Notes under the pieces: generated by a model | Told to the model about the DNA's origin: nothing | Database searches by the model: none | The model's input: the letters and a program-made list of their open reading frames with translations, nothing else | Program-made: the position numbers and the translations under genes | Assembly (NCBI GenBank): GCA_014898415.1 | Contig: RCTD01000007.1 | Location: 1-64,000 of the forward strand | DNA from: Stromatinia cepivora | Lineage: Eukaryota; Ascomycota; Leotiomycetes; Helotiales; Sclerotiniaceae | Length of the DNA: 64,000 nt | Direction of reading: 5' to 3' | In this document: positions 1-12,639 of the stretch, piece by piece | Layout of the letters: each line of letters begins with the position of its first letter | Numbering within the stretch: the stretch's first letter is position 1

Positions 1-2892
1 TCGATGATATAATAGATTCCTAATAGAATGAATAATATATAGAAAAGAGAATATTGATTACCCTAATCGAATTCAAGAATACAAAAGTTCAAGAGAAATT
101 CGATTGAATATTGACCGAAATCGATTCAGAATTTGAAATACTATTTGAATATCGATAATATTATTGAGTTTTTTCTAAATATAAATCAAATATTTTATTT
201 TTTAATCGATTTTATAATTATAAAATCATATTGGAAAATAAAGAAGAACAAATTTTGTATTATAGTTCACTTTTCAAAATATCTTTGGAATAATTAAAAA
301 TCGTTAAAGAATATATTATAAATAATTTTAATAAAGGTTTTATTGAATTCAATCAAATTCTATATATTATATCTATTTTATTTATTAAAAAACTTAATAA
401 TAGTTTGAGATTCTATATAGATTTCAGATTATTGAATTCCTTAATATATAAAGATCGGTATTCTTTTTCTTTAATCGATAAAATACTTTCTTGGCTTTCC
501 AATATTAAGATCTTTATCAAACTCAATATTTATTAAACTTTTTATTATATAAAAATGAATTCTACTTTGGAAAAGTATATTATCTTTCGAATCTGATATA
601 GATTATACAAATATAAGGTTATACTATTCGGATTAATAAATAATTCTATAATCTATTAATGTTATATAAATGATATTTTATTCGATTATTTAAACATCTT
701 TTATATAATATATCTCAACAATATTTTAATTTATTCTGAAAACAAAGAAAAGTATCAAATTTATATTAAATTAATTCTTGAATAATTAAAAACTATTAAT
801 CTACAAATGGATTTCAAGAAATACAAATTCAATATTATATATATCAAATATTTGAACTTTATCATCTCTACTAAAAAAATAAAAGTAAATCCTGAAAAGA
901 TTAAGATAATTGAAAACTAGATCTTTTCAATAACAATAAAAGGGATTCAATTATTTCTCAATTTTTATAATTTTTATCGATGATTTATTAAAAATTATAA
1001 TATAATAGTAAAACCTTTTAATAAACTTATTAAAACAAATATTAAGTTTATATTCAATGAAGTATATTAAAATGTATTCAATATCTTGAAGAAAAAGTTT
1101 ATCTCCGTTCCGCTCCTATAATATTATAATCATCGATTCCCTTGTATATTCGAAATAAATATATCTAATGAAATAATTGCTAATATATTATTATAATAGT
1201 ATAATAAAGATTAATTTCCCATAACTTATTTCTTCAAAATCATAATTACCATTAAACTAAACTACAAAGTTTATAATAAAGAAATATTATTAATCATTCA
1301 ATCTTTCAATTATTAAAAAATAGAATTTATCAATTCATTATATAAAATCAAGGTTTATACTGATCATAAAACCCTCGAATATTTCATGATTATTAAAACT
1401 TTCAATATCCAACAAATTCGTTGAATAAAAGTTTTAATTGATTATAATTTCATTATTATATATTGCCCTAAAAAAGATAACTCTCTTATCGATACTTTAA
1501 TTCATCGGACCGATAAATTGAATCTCTAGAATTATACTAAAAAGAAGAATTACTTTCAGCAGTTTATTAAAAATAATCAAATTGATATCGAAATTATAAA
1601 AAAAGCCTTATAAAAGTATTACCCAAATAAAACAGTAATTATTAATATCAATTTAAATAAAATCATTTTTTGATTCGATTTAATTAATTATATTATCGAA
1701 GTAAATAAAACTATAGATAACTTATTAGTATTCAAAATACAAATTATCTAAAGTTACAAATATATATCATTTCAAAATGATTTTTTGCTTTATAATAATT
1801 ATCTAATAATGTTTGATATCGACAATCTTCAAACTTATTTGATTTGTAAAGCCCATAATTCTGTTTTTATTGTTTATTTTAGTATAAACAAAATCTATTT
1901 TTTATTATCTCAATAATATTATTAATTCAGAATATATAATATTATAATCAGATATATATACAATTATTATACTTACAAATATAATTCTATTCTATACAAT
2001 CGTATCCCCGGTTTATTATATCTATTTCCGACTCTTAATCGAATATGATAATATATTATTATAGATTATTATAGTTTTAATAAGGATAAATACGGATATA
2101 ATAATATTTTAGTTATTATTGATTGATTAATAAAGTAAGCTATCTCCATACCTTATCATAAATCAATTGATACTCGAATTCAAATATAATTATATCTTTA
2201 TTATATATATCGATATTATAATCCTTTTAATATTATAATATCAAATCGTGGCCCTCAATTTATATTATAATTTTGAAAGGAATTCAGTCAAATCCTAGGA
2301 ATTGATTTTAAATTATCCATTATTTATTATCCCTAAATCGATAATTAAATTAAGATTTATAATTAATACTTTCAGTAACGATTAAGATCATTTGTTAATT
2401 ATTATCAAAACGATTAATTAGAATTCCTATCTATAATGGATTATATACAATTTACTCTTCTATATGATTCCTTAAAAGGGTTTACACCCTACGAAACCCT
2501 ATACGGGTATACACCGAAATATACATAGGAATAAAAGGAAGACACTAATAAATCAATAAACGATATAAATATGCATGATGCCTGTATATATATAGAATGC
2601 AATAGATTAGCTTTTATATAAGCGAAAGAAGATTTATTATATATTTAAATCAAGATATCGAAATCCATAAATATTTATTAGTATAAGGTTGATTTCGATA
2701 TCAAAGATTATATATAATTCAATATAAAGAGTTATTTTACTTAAAGATTATTTAAGAAATTGAATTTCTTAATTTAAAGAAGATTTAAGATCATTAATCA
2801 ATCTAAAAGTTCTTTCAAATTCGAACTCCTGATTATAATAAAAATTCATTCTGTTTTCTTTTTAAATCGATTATACAAAATATATAATGATC
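1..2892 (+). mobile_element. Gypsy-1, left part: RIP-decayed Ty3/gypsy pol (RT, RNase H, integrase)
   Basis: Conceptual translation of the plus strand, read across many stops, gives a Ty3/gypsy polyprotein in canonical order. Reverse transcriptase lies at about 250-1130 (FYIDFRLLNSLIYKDRY; a decayed catalytic box YLNNILIYSE where family members have Y-x-DD), the RNase H tail at about 1330-1530 (DHKTLEYFM), and integrase at about 1640-2540 (ISNRGPQF, GFTPYETLYGYTPKYT). Stops and D-to-N changes are those expected of C-to-T/G-to-A decay, so the copy is dead. The 5' part and 5' LTR are outside the window. The element breaks at 2892, where a copia element entered at TGATC, and resumes at 11153. 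Confidence 0.9.
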
Positions 2893-3201
2893 TATCACGG
2901 GATAATATAATTACACAGCACTTTCAGGGATCAGAAAATAAATAATACACATAATTGATAGAATAAAAGAATTGAATGATTTGCCTTTAATTATATAAAT
3001 CAAAAGCTATATATATAGAACAAATGAATAATTATTTAACTGATATATATTTTAATTAAACTAGATCTTTATTTATTAATATATCAGGATCATTTTATTA
3101 ATTAATGAATTGATAAAAGTTAATAAATCCTTTATTCCGATTGGAAAGTATATATTTTGATTTTTTATAAGATATAGGGGATTGTGGGGTTTTTTATAAT
3201 A
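2893..3201 (-). repeat. 3' LTR of the copia element (309 bp)
   Basis: Aligns end to end with 10844-11152 and with the solo LTR at 17503-17811 (reverse orientation), all 309 bp. Differences are almost all C/T or G/A. It is the most decayed of the three: the inner end reads ttttttataata where the other copies have ctttccgtgaca. Confidence 0.9.
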
Positions 3202-5200
3202 TATTCTTTAGATTGGAAGACGATCTGAAACAAATGGAAAGGTATAGAAAATGGTAATTTATATAATTCATAAATGAATATATAAGATGATTATAAATAA
3301 ATGTTAATCAAAGATTAGTATAATATATAAACCTAAAATGATTCTAATATTTTTAAAATAAAGAAGAATTTGAGTATATATAAATCGCAAATTTCTTTTG
3401 ATCTTTAGTTTGTTATTTATGATATTCTTTAAAATCAAGATTTTGAATAATAAAAAGAAAGTTTTCTGTTAAAAGAATATAGATGAATAATTGATCCTGT
3501 AATATAGTAATTAAGAATATATATAATTACTAAACTACAATATATTGATCATAATGGCAAAATAAAATGAATGAATTTTTAAAAGTATATAAATCCTCTT
3601 TTTATATTTTCGTTTTTGTTTTAATCAAATTTTTATTAATTATTATTATATTTAAGATTTCAGGGTTTAAAAAGATTAAATAAATGAATTTTAATTGTAT
3701 TAGGCAAATAGTAATTAAAAAGAAAACTTTGAGAGAATTAAATGTGAGAGAAGATTCCAGTATTTTTTCGAAGGATTATCAAATCGAATAAAAAGAATTA
3801 ATAAATCCAATATAGATAATGAATCAAGATATCGATTTTTGGAAGTATAGTTTAACTAAATCTATTTTTAGAATGATATATAATTATCTATTTCAGAAAC
3901 CGTTTCTTTTTGTTGAAGGAATTGTTATTTGTTATAATCAATTGTCAATTATAGATTCAAATAATAATTTGAAGGTAGATTTCATTTTTGAATCCTGTTA
4001 TATAATTGAAAGGTTTTATTAATTCTATATTTATAATTATTAAAGCAAAAATCGTTTGATAAAAAAGAGAAAAAAGAAAATGTTTTTTTATTTGATAATA
4101 ATAATCTATTCGATCCTTTGATATTGGATTTTTCGGACAATGAATTAGATAAAAAAGAGAGAAAAAAAAGGTTATCGAAAATTGCTGGTTTTTTAATTAA
4201 AACAAAAGATGAAAAGAATTATAAAGAAAAAAACAATCATTTATATATTCGATATATAAAATCGTTGATTATTGAAAAATATAATTTCTATAACGAATAC
4301 TTTATTGATTTTTTTAAACCAAATAATCATCAATATTGAAATTGTAATACTCATTTATATATTTTTTTATCGATTTTCCTTCATCCTTTAACAAATTATT
4401 ATATTATTATTCATTAACAAAATTCGAAAATAAATTCTTTATTTATCCCTTTATTTTTATAATATACTAATTATTGGTTATATAATCCAAATAAAGATAT
4501 AGAATTATAATAAAAATGATATTAAAGATCAAGAAAAAAAAAGAAATTGTTTTTTCGCTTCTATATTATCATTTCCTTTTTCTTTGTTATATTATTTATC
4601 GGAATCCTCGAAAAGTTAAATAGAAAAAGTATATTATAATTTCGGAAAGTAATAATAAAAATAAAAAAGAAAGAGTAATGGAGAAGAAAAGGAGAAAAAA
4701 GCAAATGATATATCTAAAGAAAAAAGAAAGAAAGGATAATCCTTTGGTTTTTATTATATTAATAGTATTAATAATTCTGATTGCTCCAATTATTCTTTAT
4801 TCCTTAATTGTTACAGATAATCTAAAGGCTCTTTTACTTGAACTTCAAATTATTAAGTTTAGAAAGAAATTTATTCTTCTTCAAGGATAGGAAAGTAAAA
4901 AGCGAAAAAGTAATTGATTTTAATTGTTCTTTATTTCTTGATGAATATAAAATATACGAATTAAAATGTATTATAAAAAAATATAATAATCTGGAATATT
5001 AAATAAAACTTATTTCATCTATATTAAAAAGAAGAAATATAAATTCCAGATTATTATTATTTAAGTTTTATAATCATCATTATTCAAGTTTTATAATCCT
5101 ATTACTTATATTTTATAGATTGAAAAGAAATCGAAAATATTCGAATTTTTATCTTATAAGATTCTTGATAAATCTATTAATAATTATATCGATAATCAAT
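3202..5200 (+). other. Unassigned 2-kb region inside the copia element, with plus-strand ORF relics
   Basis: This lies between the RNase H end and the 3' LTR of the copia element. It holds short open stretches antisense to pol: 3819-4022 (67 codons), 4118-4339 (73 codons, Lys-rich, starting MILDFSDNELDKKERKKR) and 4678-4890 (70 codons, with a hydrophobic stretch FIILIVLIILIAPIILYSLI). I recognise no domain. It could be an extra ORF of the retrotransposon or an older nested insertion; no second LTR or TIR pair is visible to me. Confidence 0.4.
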
Positions 5201-5209
5201 AAATAGATT

Positions 5210-7000
5210 ATATAAAAGTTCTTTTTTAAATATTCTTAATATAACCATATATTTTGAATATCGATATAATATAGTTTTATAATGATCCATTCGTTCTTAT
5301 TAATCACCAATTTGATCATTTGTTGATTATTATAGAAAATTATTACAAGCTTTTTCATTATTAAATCGATCTCTTTTAAAAAATATAAGATTATTATAAT
5401 TTCTTTTGATATATATTCAACTCTGAAAAGCTTTATTTCGATAATCGAAATGGTTATGGTATTTTGTTTGGATACTTTCTATATAATTAAATTATCGAAA
5501 AAGAATATAATATATTTTTAAAATAATTAATAAATATCTAAATTATCTATAAAAGAAATATCTAAGAAAATAAGAAATTATAATATTTGATTATCATTAT
5601 ATTAGATTATAAAATATCTTATATTTTATAGATATTATAAATAGTGATCGATAGTTTTCATATAATCGTTTAATGGATTGATCAAATAATGGTTCAATTG
5701 TAAAACAACAAATAATATATCCGTTTTTATAATGATTATAATATATAATACTAAGTTCATTTTCTTTTAATATATTTTTATAATATATATAGGAATTTGA
5801 CTCTGATTTTTCCGAAATATTATTATTAAAAACGATATACTTGTTATTCCATTTATTATTTTGAATTTCTTAATAATCTTTTTAATATATATATTATAAA
5901 TTAATCATAACTTTTTCTTGGATCGATTATAAAGTATATATATATTCAAAAACTATTTAATGTTTTCCAAATCTTGTAATTCATATATAGTTTTGATTCC
6001 CTTAATGATCTTTATAGCAATTGATTTGTTTTTTTTATAATAAATAATCTGAATATTATTTACAAAGAAAAGAATTATAATAATATATTCTAAATTAATA
6101 TATAAATATGGTTCCTTTTTGTATTATATCAATTTTAATTTCTTGAATGTTCAAATGAAATCCTTAAACCATATAATTGGGAAATCTTATAAATTATATA
6201 AAACTTGATCGATTATAATATTTTTGTTTAGGATTTTATATTTATCAAATAAATAATATACAATTGAAATACCGAAAAGATCGTATAAAGTATTGATAAA
6301 GGTATTGATTACATTATATTACTTTGTTTCGAGATTGTATTTAATGATAATTACTATTATAATTCAGAATAATCGGTTTGCTAATATAATGATATAAATA
6401 ATCTCAATAATACTTTTAATTTAAAGATCTCCTTATATTATTAAATATAAATAACAATAAATAATTAAACCTTAATTATTATATTTATATATAAATATCT
6501 ATTAAAGAGGGATCGGTTTTATAAATTCCAATCCAAAATCGATTTCATATTAGATTTTCCTAGTCTTAAGATTATTAACCTCAAAATCGTAATCTTATTT
6601 GAATTAATATTCTATTTAATGATCTTCTAATTAATAATAAAAACAAAGTAATTTTAGAATTACAAATGTATAAATTCGAGGAAATAATATTATTTATAAT
6701 CTATTGATTATAAATTAAATAAAAAGTAATGATAATTTTACTTCAATTCCAATAATGATTATATTATAAATTATTACAAATTGAAAATATTCTTTTATAT
6801 TATCCATTCTTTATTAATCAAATCAGAATATAAAATGAAAATTGTTTAAACAAAATAATCCTATTAAATCTGTTCTTTAAAATATAACAATTCTTATATA
6901 GAATCCAATATTGGGATTGTTTCTTTAATGATATTATTGTATATACAATTGCCTTTATATACATATTGATTGCTTTGGAATACGAGAACCAGATAACTCC
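5210..7000 (-). pseudogene. Copia reverse transcriptase/RNase H remnant
   Basis: Minus-strand translation between about 7000 and 5210 gives copia RT landmarks: a segment with VINTFINTLYDLF, then PIIWFKDFI and the active-site region LFFVNNIQIIYYKKNKSIAI, in which the two catalytic Asp of the copia VDD box read as Asn, as RIP would produce. A tail resembling the end of copia RNase H (NQQMIKLVI...IDIQNIWLY) ends near 5230. Several in-frame stops; non-functional. Confidence 0.8.
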
Positions 7001-7431
7001 CGGAAGAAAAGTGACTCTGAATGATAATCGTATAATTGAAACTCAAACAGATTGATCTAAGCCCTAAGTATTTCAATCTTTATAATATAAGCTTTCTTAA
7101 ATATTTATTCGAAATTATGAATCCACAAATCCTTTATAAATCGATCAAATAAATGTATAAAATATAGTAATCTTTATAATAACTGGATTTCTTTTACAAA
7201 ATACTTTGATTAATCATTTCAGTATATATACTTCCTTTTAGAATATTGAGATTGATCGATTGAAGCAGTTTTTAAATCATTTTCATATATATTACAAAGA
7301 ACTTTAATAATATAATTAATAGACTTATACTCTATATTCCTTATATCAATATATTCAATAAAATTGGGATCTATATTATTATTACAGATATCTTTTTGAA
7401 TAATATTAATATTTTTATTTATAAGATATAA

Positions 7432-8990
7432 TTACTCTTTAATAAAAAAATCAGCTTCTTCAATTTCTTCAATAAAAAGATCGATCGATATTTGTATATC
7501 TTTATTGTATATTTTATTTTTACTATCTAAAGGATTAAATAGATTGGATAATTTTAAATCAATTTCTTTATTTTTATTATTATTTTTCAGATCTATATCT
7601 ATCCCCAAAACCAATTCATTTATAGATAATAGATCTGAAATATACTTAATAGATAAATCAAAGGCTTTTCGATCTATAAAAATAAATAGATATATGAAAT
7701 CCTTATGATTATTTTCGTTTTGAATAATCGTTCTGTCCATTTCGATATAATCTTGTAGATTAAGGGCTTTAGCAAATTGCTTAAATTCTTCTGTAATATG
7801 AATATCGATTATTCGATTAATGGAATCCATACAATAAATGAATTCTTTATTGAACATTACATTTCGAATGATAATAACTTTATCGAACTTGAATATTTAT
7901 ATATAGTAAATCAGTGTATTTGGGATATAGTCCACTAAATACTTAATATATATTCAAGAATTGGTTTTATACTATTTCCTATTAATTCCAATTTCTTTAT
8001 TCTTATTCAAAGAATAAATTCAATATCTATATTTATAGATTCTATTCTAATTGGAATAAAGATCATCGAATATTTTCTTTACAAACAAAGGATTATCTTT
8101 GCGAAAATAATTATAAAATTATATATCAAACATTTTATTGAACAATTTGAAGGATTTGATCTTTAAAGAACTTATATTATATAAATAAATAACAATTTGT
8201 ATTATTTTTATTTATAATTTATCTGATAAACCTGTTATAATCCATATTTTTATTTATTTTGTAATTATTTCTTGTTCTATATATTCTGATCCTTTATTGA
8301 ATTCATATATATGAAATAGGGATAATTCGAGTTCGATACTTTTTTGTTTGATTTATTTCTCAAATAATATTACTTTTATGATTTTAATGATAAATGTATC
8401 ATTATCCTATTTGATTATTATAATTGTTAAATTATACTTATAATAAATCTAAATTATAAAGTTTTAAATAATTACAAATACTTCATTGTATATTTTGCAA
8501 TAAATAGAATATAAAAAGATCTTATTATAATATATTTCTTTGATTAATAGAAGTTATAATATATTATTATATTTTTTATCGAAATCAAAAAGATCTTATT
8601 GGATTTTGTAAAAGGATTGAAATAACTAATGATCATTTAAAGTATAAGAAATGATTTGTTTTATATAAATATAAGTATAATCAGTATAATTGAAATAAAT
8701 AATATCTTTTATTTTGATATTTTGTATTACAAATATTAAATATTCAAAAGCTTTTTTCTTTAAATACCCAAAACGTTTATACTATATTTTATTCGTATCT
8801 TCTTTTGGAAAAGATAAATCATAAAAATAATAAAATGCTTTGTTTATTTTTCTATTTATTATTGAGTATATTATAAAAGGATTGTTTATAGAAATAGATA
8901 AAAAAGTATTCGAATAAATAGAAAGTGGTTTGTGTTTTAAGAATATAAGATTTTCAATATGAATATATTGAATAATTATTATATTATTTA
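7432..8990 (-). pseudogene. Copia GAG-pre-integrase/integrase remnant
   Basis: Minus-strand translation from about 8990 downward contains a GAG-pre-integrase-like stretch (RFGYLKKKAFEYLIFVIQN, with Tyr where family members have the zinc-binding His) followed by an integrase-like run. The 141-codon open stretch 7857-7432 (ALNLQDYIEMDRTIIQN) belongs to the downstream integrase/linker region. It is broken by multiple stops. Confidence 0.7.
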
Positions 8991-9030
8991 TATAATCTTC
9001 TTTATAAAGAATATAATCATATTCTGAAAA

Positions 9031-9312
9031 CTATAGGTCGGTTTTCTCTAATCGAGTCTTCGAAATGATATTAATATGAAAACCAGGGATGAGTACTATA
9101 TTATTTAAAATCAGATCATTATTAGGGTAATCTTCTTTTTTGATGATTCCTTTAATAATACAAACTTTATATTCTAGGATTTGGAAACTGGAAGTGTTTG
9201 TTTCTATAAGATTATTGGGATTGGATGATCGATATTGATGATTATTCAATAGAGATATATCATTTACGATATATATAGTATTACAATTATCGAACAAAAT
9301 ATTATTGAACAA
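9031..9312 (-). pseudogene. Copia aspartic protease remnant (93 codons open)
   Basis: The open stretch resembles the copia protease: an N-terminal segment FDNCNTIYIVNDISLLNN (normally D-x-G followed by the H-x-V/N region) and a C-terminal PGFHINIISKTRLEKTDL, typical of the end of the copia protease domain before the pre-integrase. The catalytic D-S/T-G triplet reads D-N-C, so activity is not expected. It lies between gag-like sequence and integrase, which fixes the element's strand and family. Confidence 0.8.
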
Positions 9313-10843
9313 ATAATATATTTTTATTATTGTAAAATATACTCCTAATTGATTATATCAAATATTCAAGATAATAATATTGATTGAAGATTCTGAAGGA
9401 TCAATAGAATCTTTCATTTATTTCCTTTTGATTCAATTAGGATGAAATTACTTTTATAAATATGATCTTACTCGATTCTTAATTGTTTGTAATTCGTTTT
9501 TGTTGAATATCTTTTTGAATAATGGATTAATTCTTTTAGTGAATGTTAACTCTATAGTTTTATAATTATAGATAATATAATTATGATCAATTCCATTATT
9601 CCATTCAGATTCGATTTTATAAGGATATTCCCAGATCTTCTTGATTTTTTGATTATTTCTAAAATTGATATTTTTTTTATTCTTTTTAAACTTTTTATCA
9701 TTTTGAAAAAAGATAAATATAGAATATACTTCTTCTTTAACTTTTAAGGAAATAGAATTCTAGAAGATTAATTCTTCAAAAACATTTTCGAATTATTTGA
9801 ATAAGAAATTAAATAATCCAAATTGATTGTTCATTTCGATCTATATAATTATAATATTTATCTAGGTTAAAAGTATTTTAATATTAATAGTTTATAAAAA
9901 AGTATTAATAATGATTTCATCCTATACCTCAATAATCTTATATACAAGAATTTTAGTATAGATTATAATCCAATCCCTATATTATTTAATAGGATTAATT
10001 CTATCGAATGAGGCTTGTACTAGAACAGATCGATATTCTTGTAATATTGTAAACTTAATAATAATTACTATAGATACAAACTTCTTTTTAAATATATTAA
10101 TGATTATCTTGAATAAAAGAATTATAATATCCTAATTGAGAATAGATAATTTCATAAAGTGTATTTAATCAATTAATGATTCGATTTATTTATAAACATT
10201 TCTGAAAACTTTATGATTTTATATATATTCTTGTTATTAATATCGATACTTTAATTAAAGAAAAGCAAATTCGAAAAAGATTTTTTAAAAGATGATTAGA
10301 AATAAAGCAATGAATCTATTAGAAATAGATCCCGATATATTACTATCAGAATCTTTTATCTTTATATCTCCATTAACATCTTCTTTAAATTGAATCGCTA
10401 TAAAATATTCCGAGAATTCTTTTTGATATTAAATTTGTTTTTTTTGATCATATTTGATTTAGAAATTAATAATAGAAGATAAAACAAATGATTTGATTGA
10501 AAACTAATCAATCTAAATATAGATAGATTCATTTATTAGATCGAAACTTGGAATGAATATCGCTAATATAGAAATAAGCAGATCATTCTTTGGATTAATT
10601 GAATCTCAAATTCTTTGAACTTGATACTTATTTTTCAAATATAGATATCATTCCAATCATTGAATATAGATTATAAAAAGAAGATCGTTTTGATCTTTTA
10701 CTATATTGAATAAAGATAATTAAATTGATATAAATATTAAATTATAAATGAAATAGAAATGATATTTTAAGAATGATCTCTTGAATATTTAATAATTATC
10801 GGATAAAAAGTTGTATAGATTTAAGAGCTACCAGGCTTATAAT

Positions 10844-11152
10844 TATCATAGGATAATATGATTATACAACACTTTCAGGGATTGGGGAATAGATAATACA
10901 TATAATTAATAAAGTAAAAGAATTGAATGATTTATCTTTGATTATATGAATCAAAAGTTATATATATAAAACAAATAAATGATTATCTAGTCAATATATA
11001 TCTTAATTAGACTAGATCTTTATTTATTAATATATCAGGATTACTTTATCAATTGATGGATTGATAAGGGTTAATAGATCCTTCATTCTGATTGGAAAGT
11101 ATACGCTTTGATCCTTTATAAGATATAGGGGATTGCGGGGCTTTCCGTGACA
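10844..11152 (-). repeat. 5' LTR of the copia element (309 bp)
   Basis: Same length as 2893-3201 and with its right end intact (ggggctttccgtgaca), less decayed than the 3' LTR. It is followed by TGATC, the right half of the TSD. Confidence 0.9.
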
Positions 11153-11749
11153 TGATCCTCTTCCTAATTAAATACTCGAATTATCTCTATCTATTAATAT
11201 AATTAATAATTCGGAATAGAAAATGGAGAAGGTTCTAATAATAAAGAAAACACGAAAAACTCTATTATATAGAATCTCGTAGTTTAATAGTGATATCGAT
11301 TTTATTTGATATTCTATTTCCGATTTTAAAATATCATTATACTTTCTATATGATTTTCATCTGGCCAATCCAATATTGTTTGGTCTTCTTAATCAATTAA
11401 TTGATTAGATAAAGCTTTATGAAAGCAAAGAGGATAATTATAATTATATGAATGACGATTCACTTATGAAATTAAGAGAAAGAAAAGTGTTCTTCAATAT
11501 AGCAGACTAAATATTATGATTTTATGATAATGTATATGTATACGATTATAAAAGGATCGAAAACCTATACAAATTCGAAGGAATTTGATTATATATATAT
11601 ATGACCCGAGCTTCATATAATAAACGAATTGCCATTACCAAAACAATACGAAGATAATATATTTCAAAAAACTTATACCTATAATTATTTCAAAAATCAT
11701 ACAAAAAGAAACTTAAACATAATAAAAACGAAATATAACATCACCCCTA

Positions 11750-12060
11750 TCGATTTCATTCAATTTGATTGATTTAATCAATTTGATCGATTAATTTAAT
11801 CGATTTCGGAATTGATCATATTAATCATCCATCATTATTATATCATAATTCAACCTCTTTCTCTTTTCTATTGAAACTTTTTCCTTTCAAAAATTCCTCA
11901 AATCAAGGAAAATACAAATCAATATTAATTTAACCAATTAATAAACGATTTGACCGATTTGATCAATTCATTTATCATTTTGATCAATTTAATCGATTAA
12001 TTTAATCAATTTAATCAATTTCCAGTAAATTAACCAAATCAACCAAAATGACTAATCTAA
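11750..12060. repeat. Degenerate AT-rich short tandem repeats (TTTAATCGAT/TTTAATCAAT type)
   Basis: Within the Gypsy-1 3' region, motifs such as aatttgatcgattaatttaa and tttaatcaatttaatcaatt recur many times in a 10-14 bp rhythm, often palindromic. They may be degenerate minisatellite units sharpened by RIP. Confidence 0.6.
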
Positions 12061-12165
12061 TTGATTTAGAGCTTATAAACCTTCACAAAACCTGATTTCC
12101 AATGAAATAATAATGAAACAAAGAAATGAAATACTCAAGAACGAGTTTTTCCAAGGGGGAGATAA

Positions 12166-12445
12166 TATTACGAATTGTAAATCATAAAAGGCTAACCATA
12201 TAATACCTCTTATCTCCTATATCAATTTATAAACTAATCATCCATATATATATATTACAAATTATACAATTTAATATAATAAAATAGTAACCCTAATAAT
12301 ATATATACACAATCCCACAATCCATAAATAGATATTTGTATATATATATTTAATCGTTTTTTACAAACTATAATTCTTCAATTATAGATTCTAAAGAATA
12401 TAATTGACCCTGTTTATTCAGCTCTACTACAGCTTTTATACGTCA
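12166..12445 (+). repeat. 3' LTR of Gypsy-1 (280 bp)
   Basis: Starts tattacgaattgtaaatcat and ends cgtca. The inverted partner at 21935-22214 has exactly the same length (280 bp) and the same order of landmarks (atagatatt...ctataattcttcaattatag...ttcagctcta). Differences are RIP-type transitions. It is preceded by a polypurine tract. The next five bases are TATAA, the expected right TSD half; the left half would be outside the window. Confidence 0.9.
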
Positions 12446-12639
12446 TATAAATGAAATCGATATCATTATTAAATTATAAAACTTTATATAATAGGGTTTT
12501 TTGTATTTTCTTTATTACTAAGATCTTCTCTATTTTTTATTCCGAATTATCAATTATATTAATAAATAGAAATAATTCGAATATTTGATCAGGAAAAGGA
12601 TCATTATATATTTTATATAATCGATCTAAAGGGAAAATA

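Larger units (their letters stand above)
2893..11152 (-). mobile_element. Ty1/copia LTR retrotransposon inserted in Gypsy-1, 8,260 bp with TSD TGATC
   Basis: Two 309-bp LTRs (2893-3201 and 10844-11152) bound the element. TGATC sits just left of the first (2888-2892) and just right of the second (11153-11157), a perfect 5-bp TSD. The uninterrupted site is present in Gypsy-2 near 12610. Minus-strand coding order is copia-type: gag-like (about 10,700-9,400), protease (9312-9031), GAG-pre-integrase and integrase (about 8,900-7,400), RT (about 7,000-5,950), RNase H ending near 5,230 with IDIQNIWLY. All parts carry RIP-type stops. About 2 kb (3202-5200) between RNase H and the 3' LTR is not explained by pol. 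A PBS-like TGGTAGCTC (minus) lies about 10 nt inside the 5' LTR. Confidence 0.9.
11153..12445 (+). mobile_element. Gypsy-1, right part: post-integrase region and 3' LTR
   Basis: Sequence from 11153 continues the Gypsy-1 internal region interrupted at 2892: atataatgatc at 2882-2892 plus the following cctcttcctaatt matches the uninterrupted minus-strand reading of Gypsy-2 at about 12620-12590. About 1 kb of post-integrase sequence follows, with an ORF relic in the plus frame at about 11400-11730 (KLRERKVFFNIAD). A purine-rich tract, aagggggaga, at about 12153-12162 is a good polypurine tract right before the LTR at 12166. Confidence 0.88.

Noticed and set aside
2893..11152. Interpreting 2893-3201 as the 3' LTR of the plus-strand gypsy pol to its left
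   Set aside because: Its length and sequence match 10844-11152, TGATC flanks the outer ends of this pair, and Gypsy-1 continues at 11153 to a different LTR with a polypurine tract.
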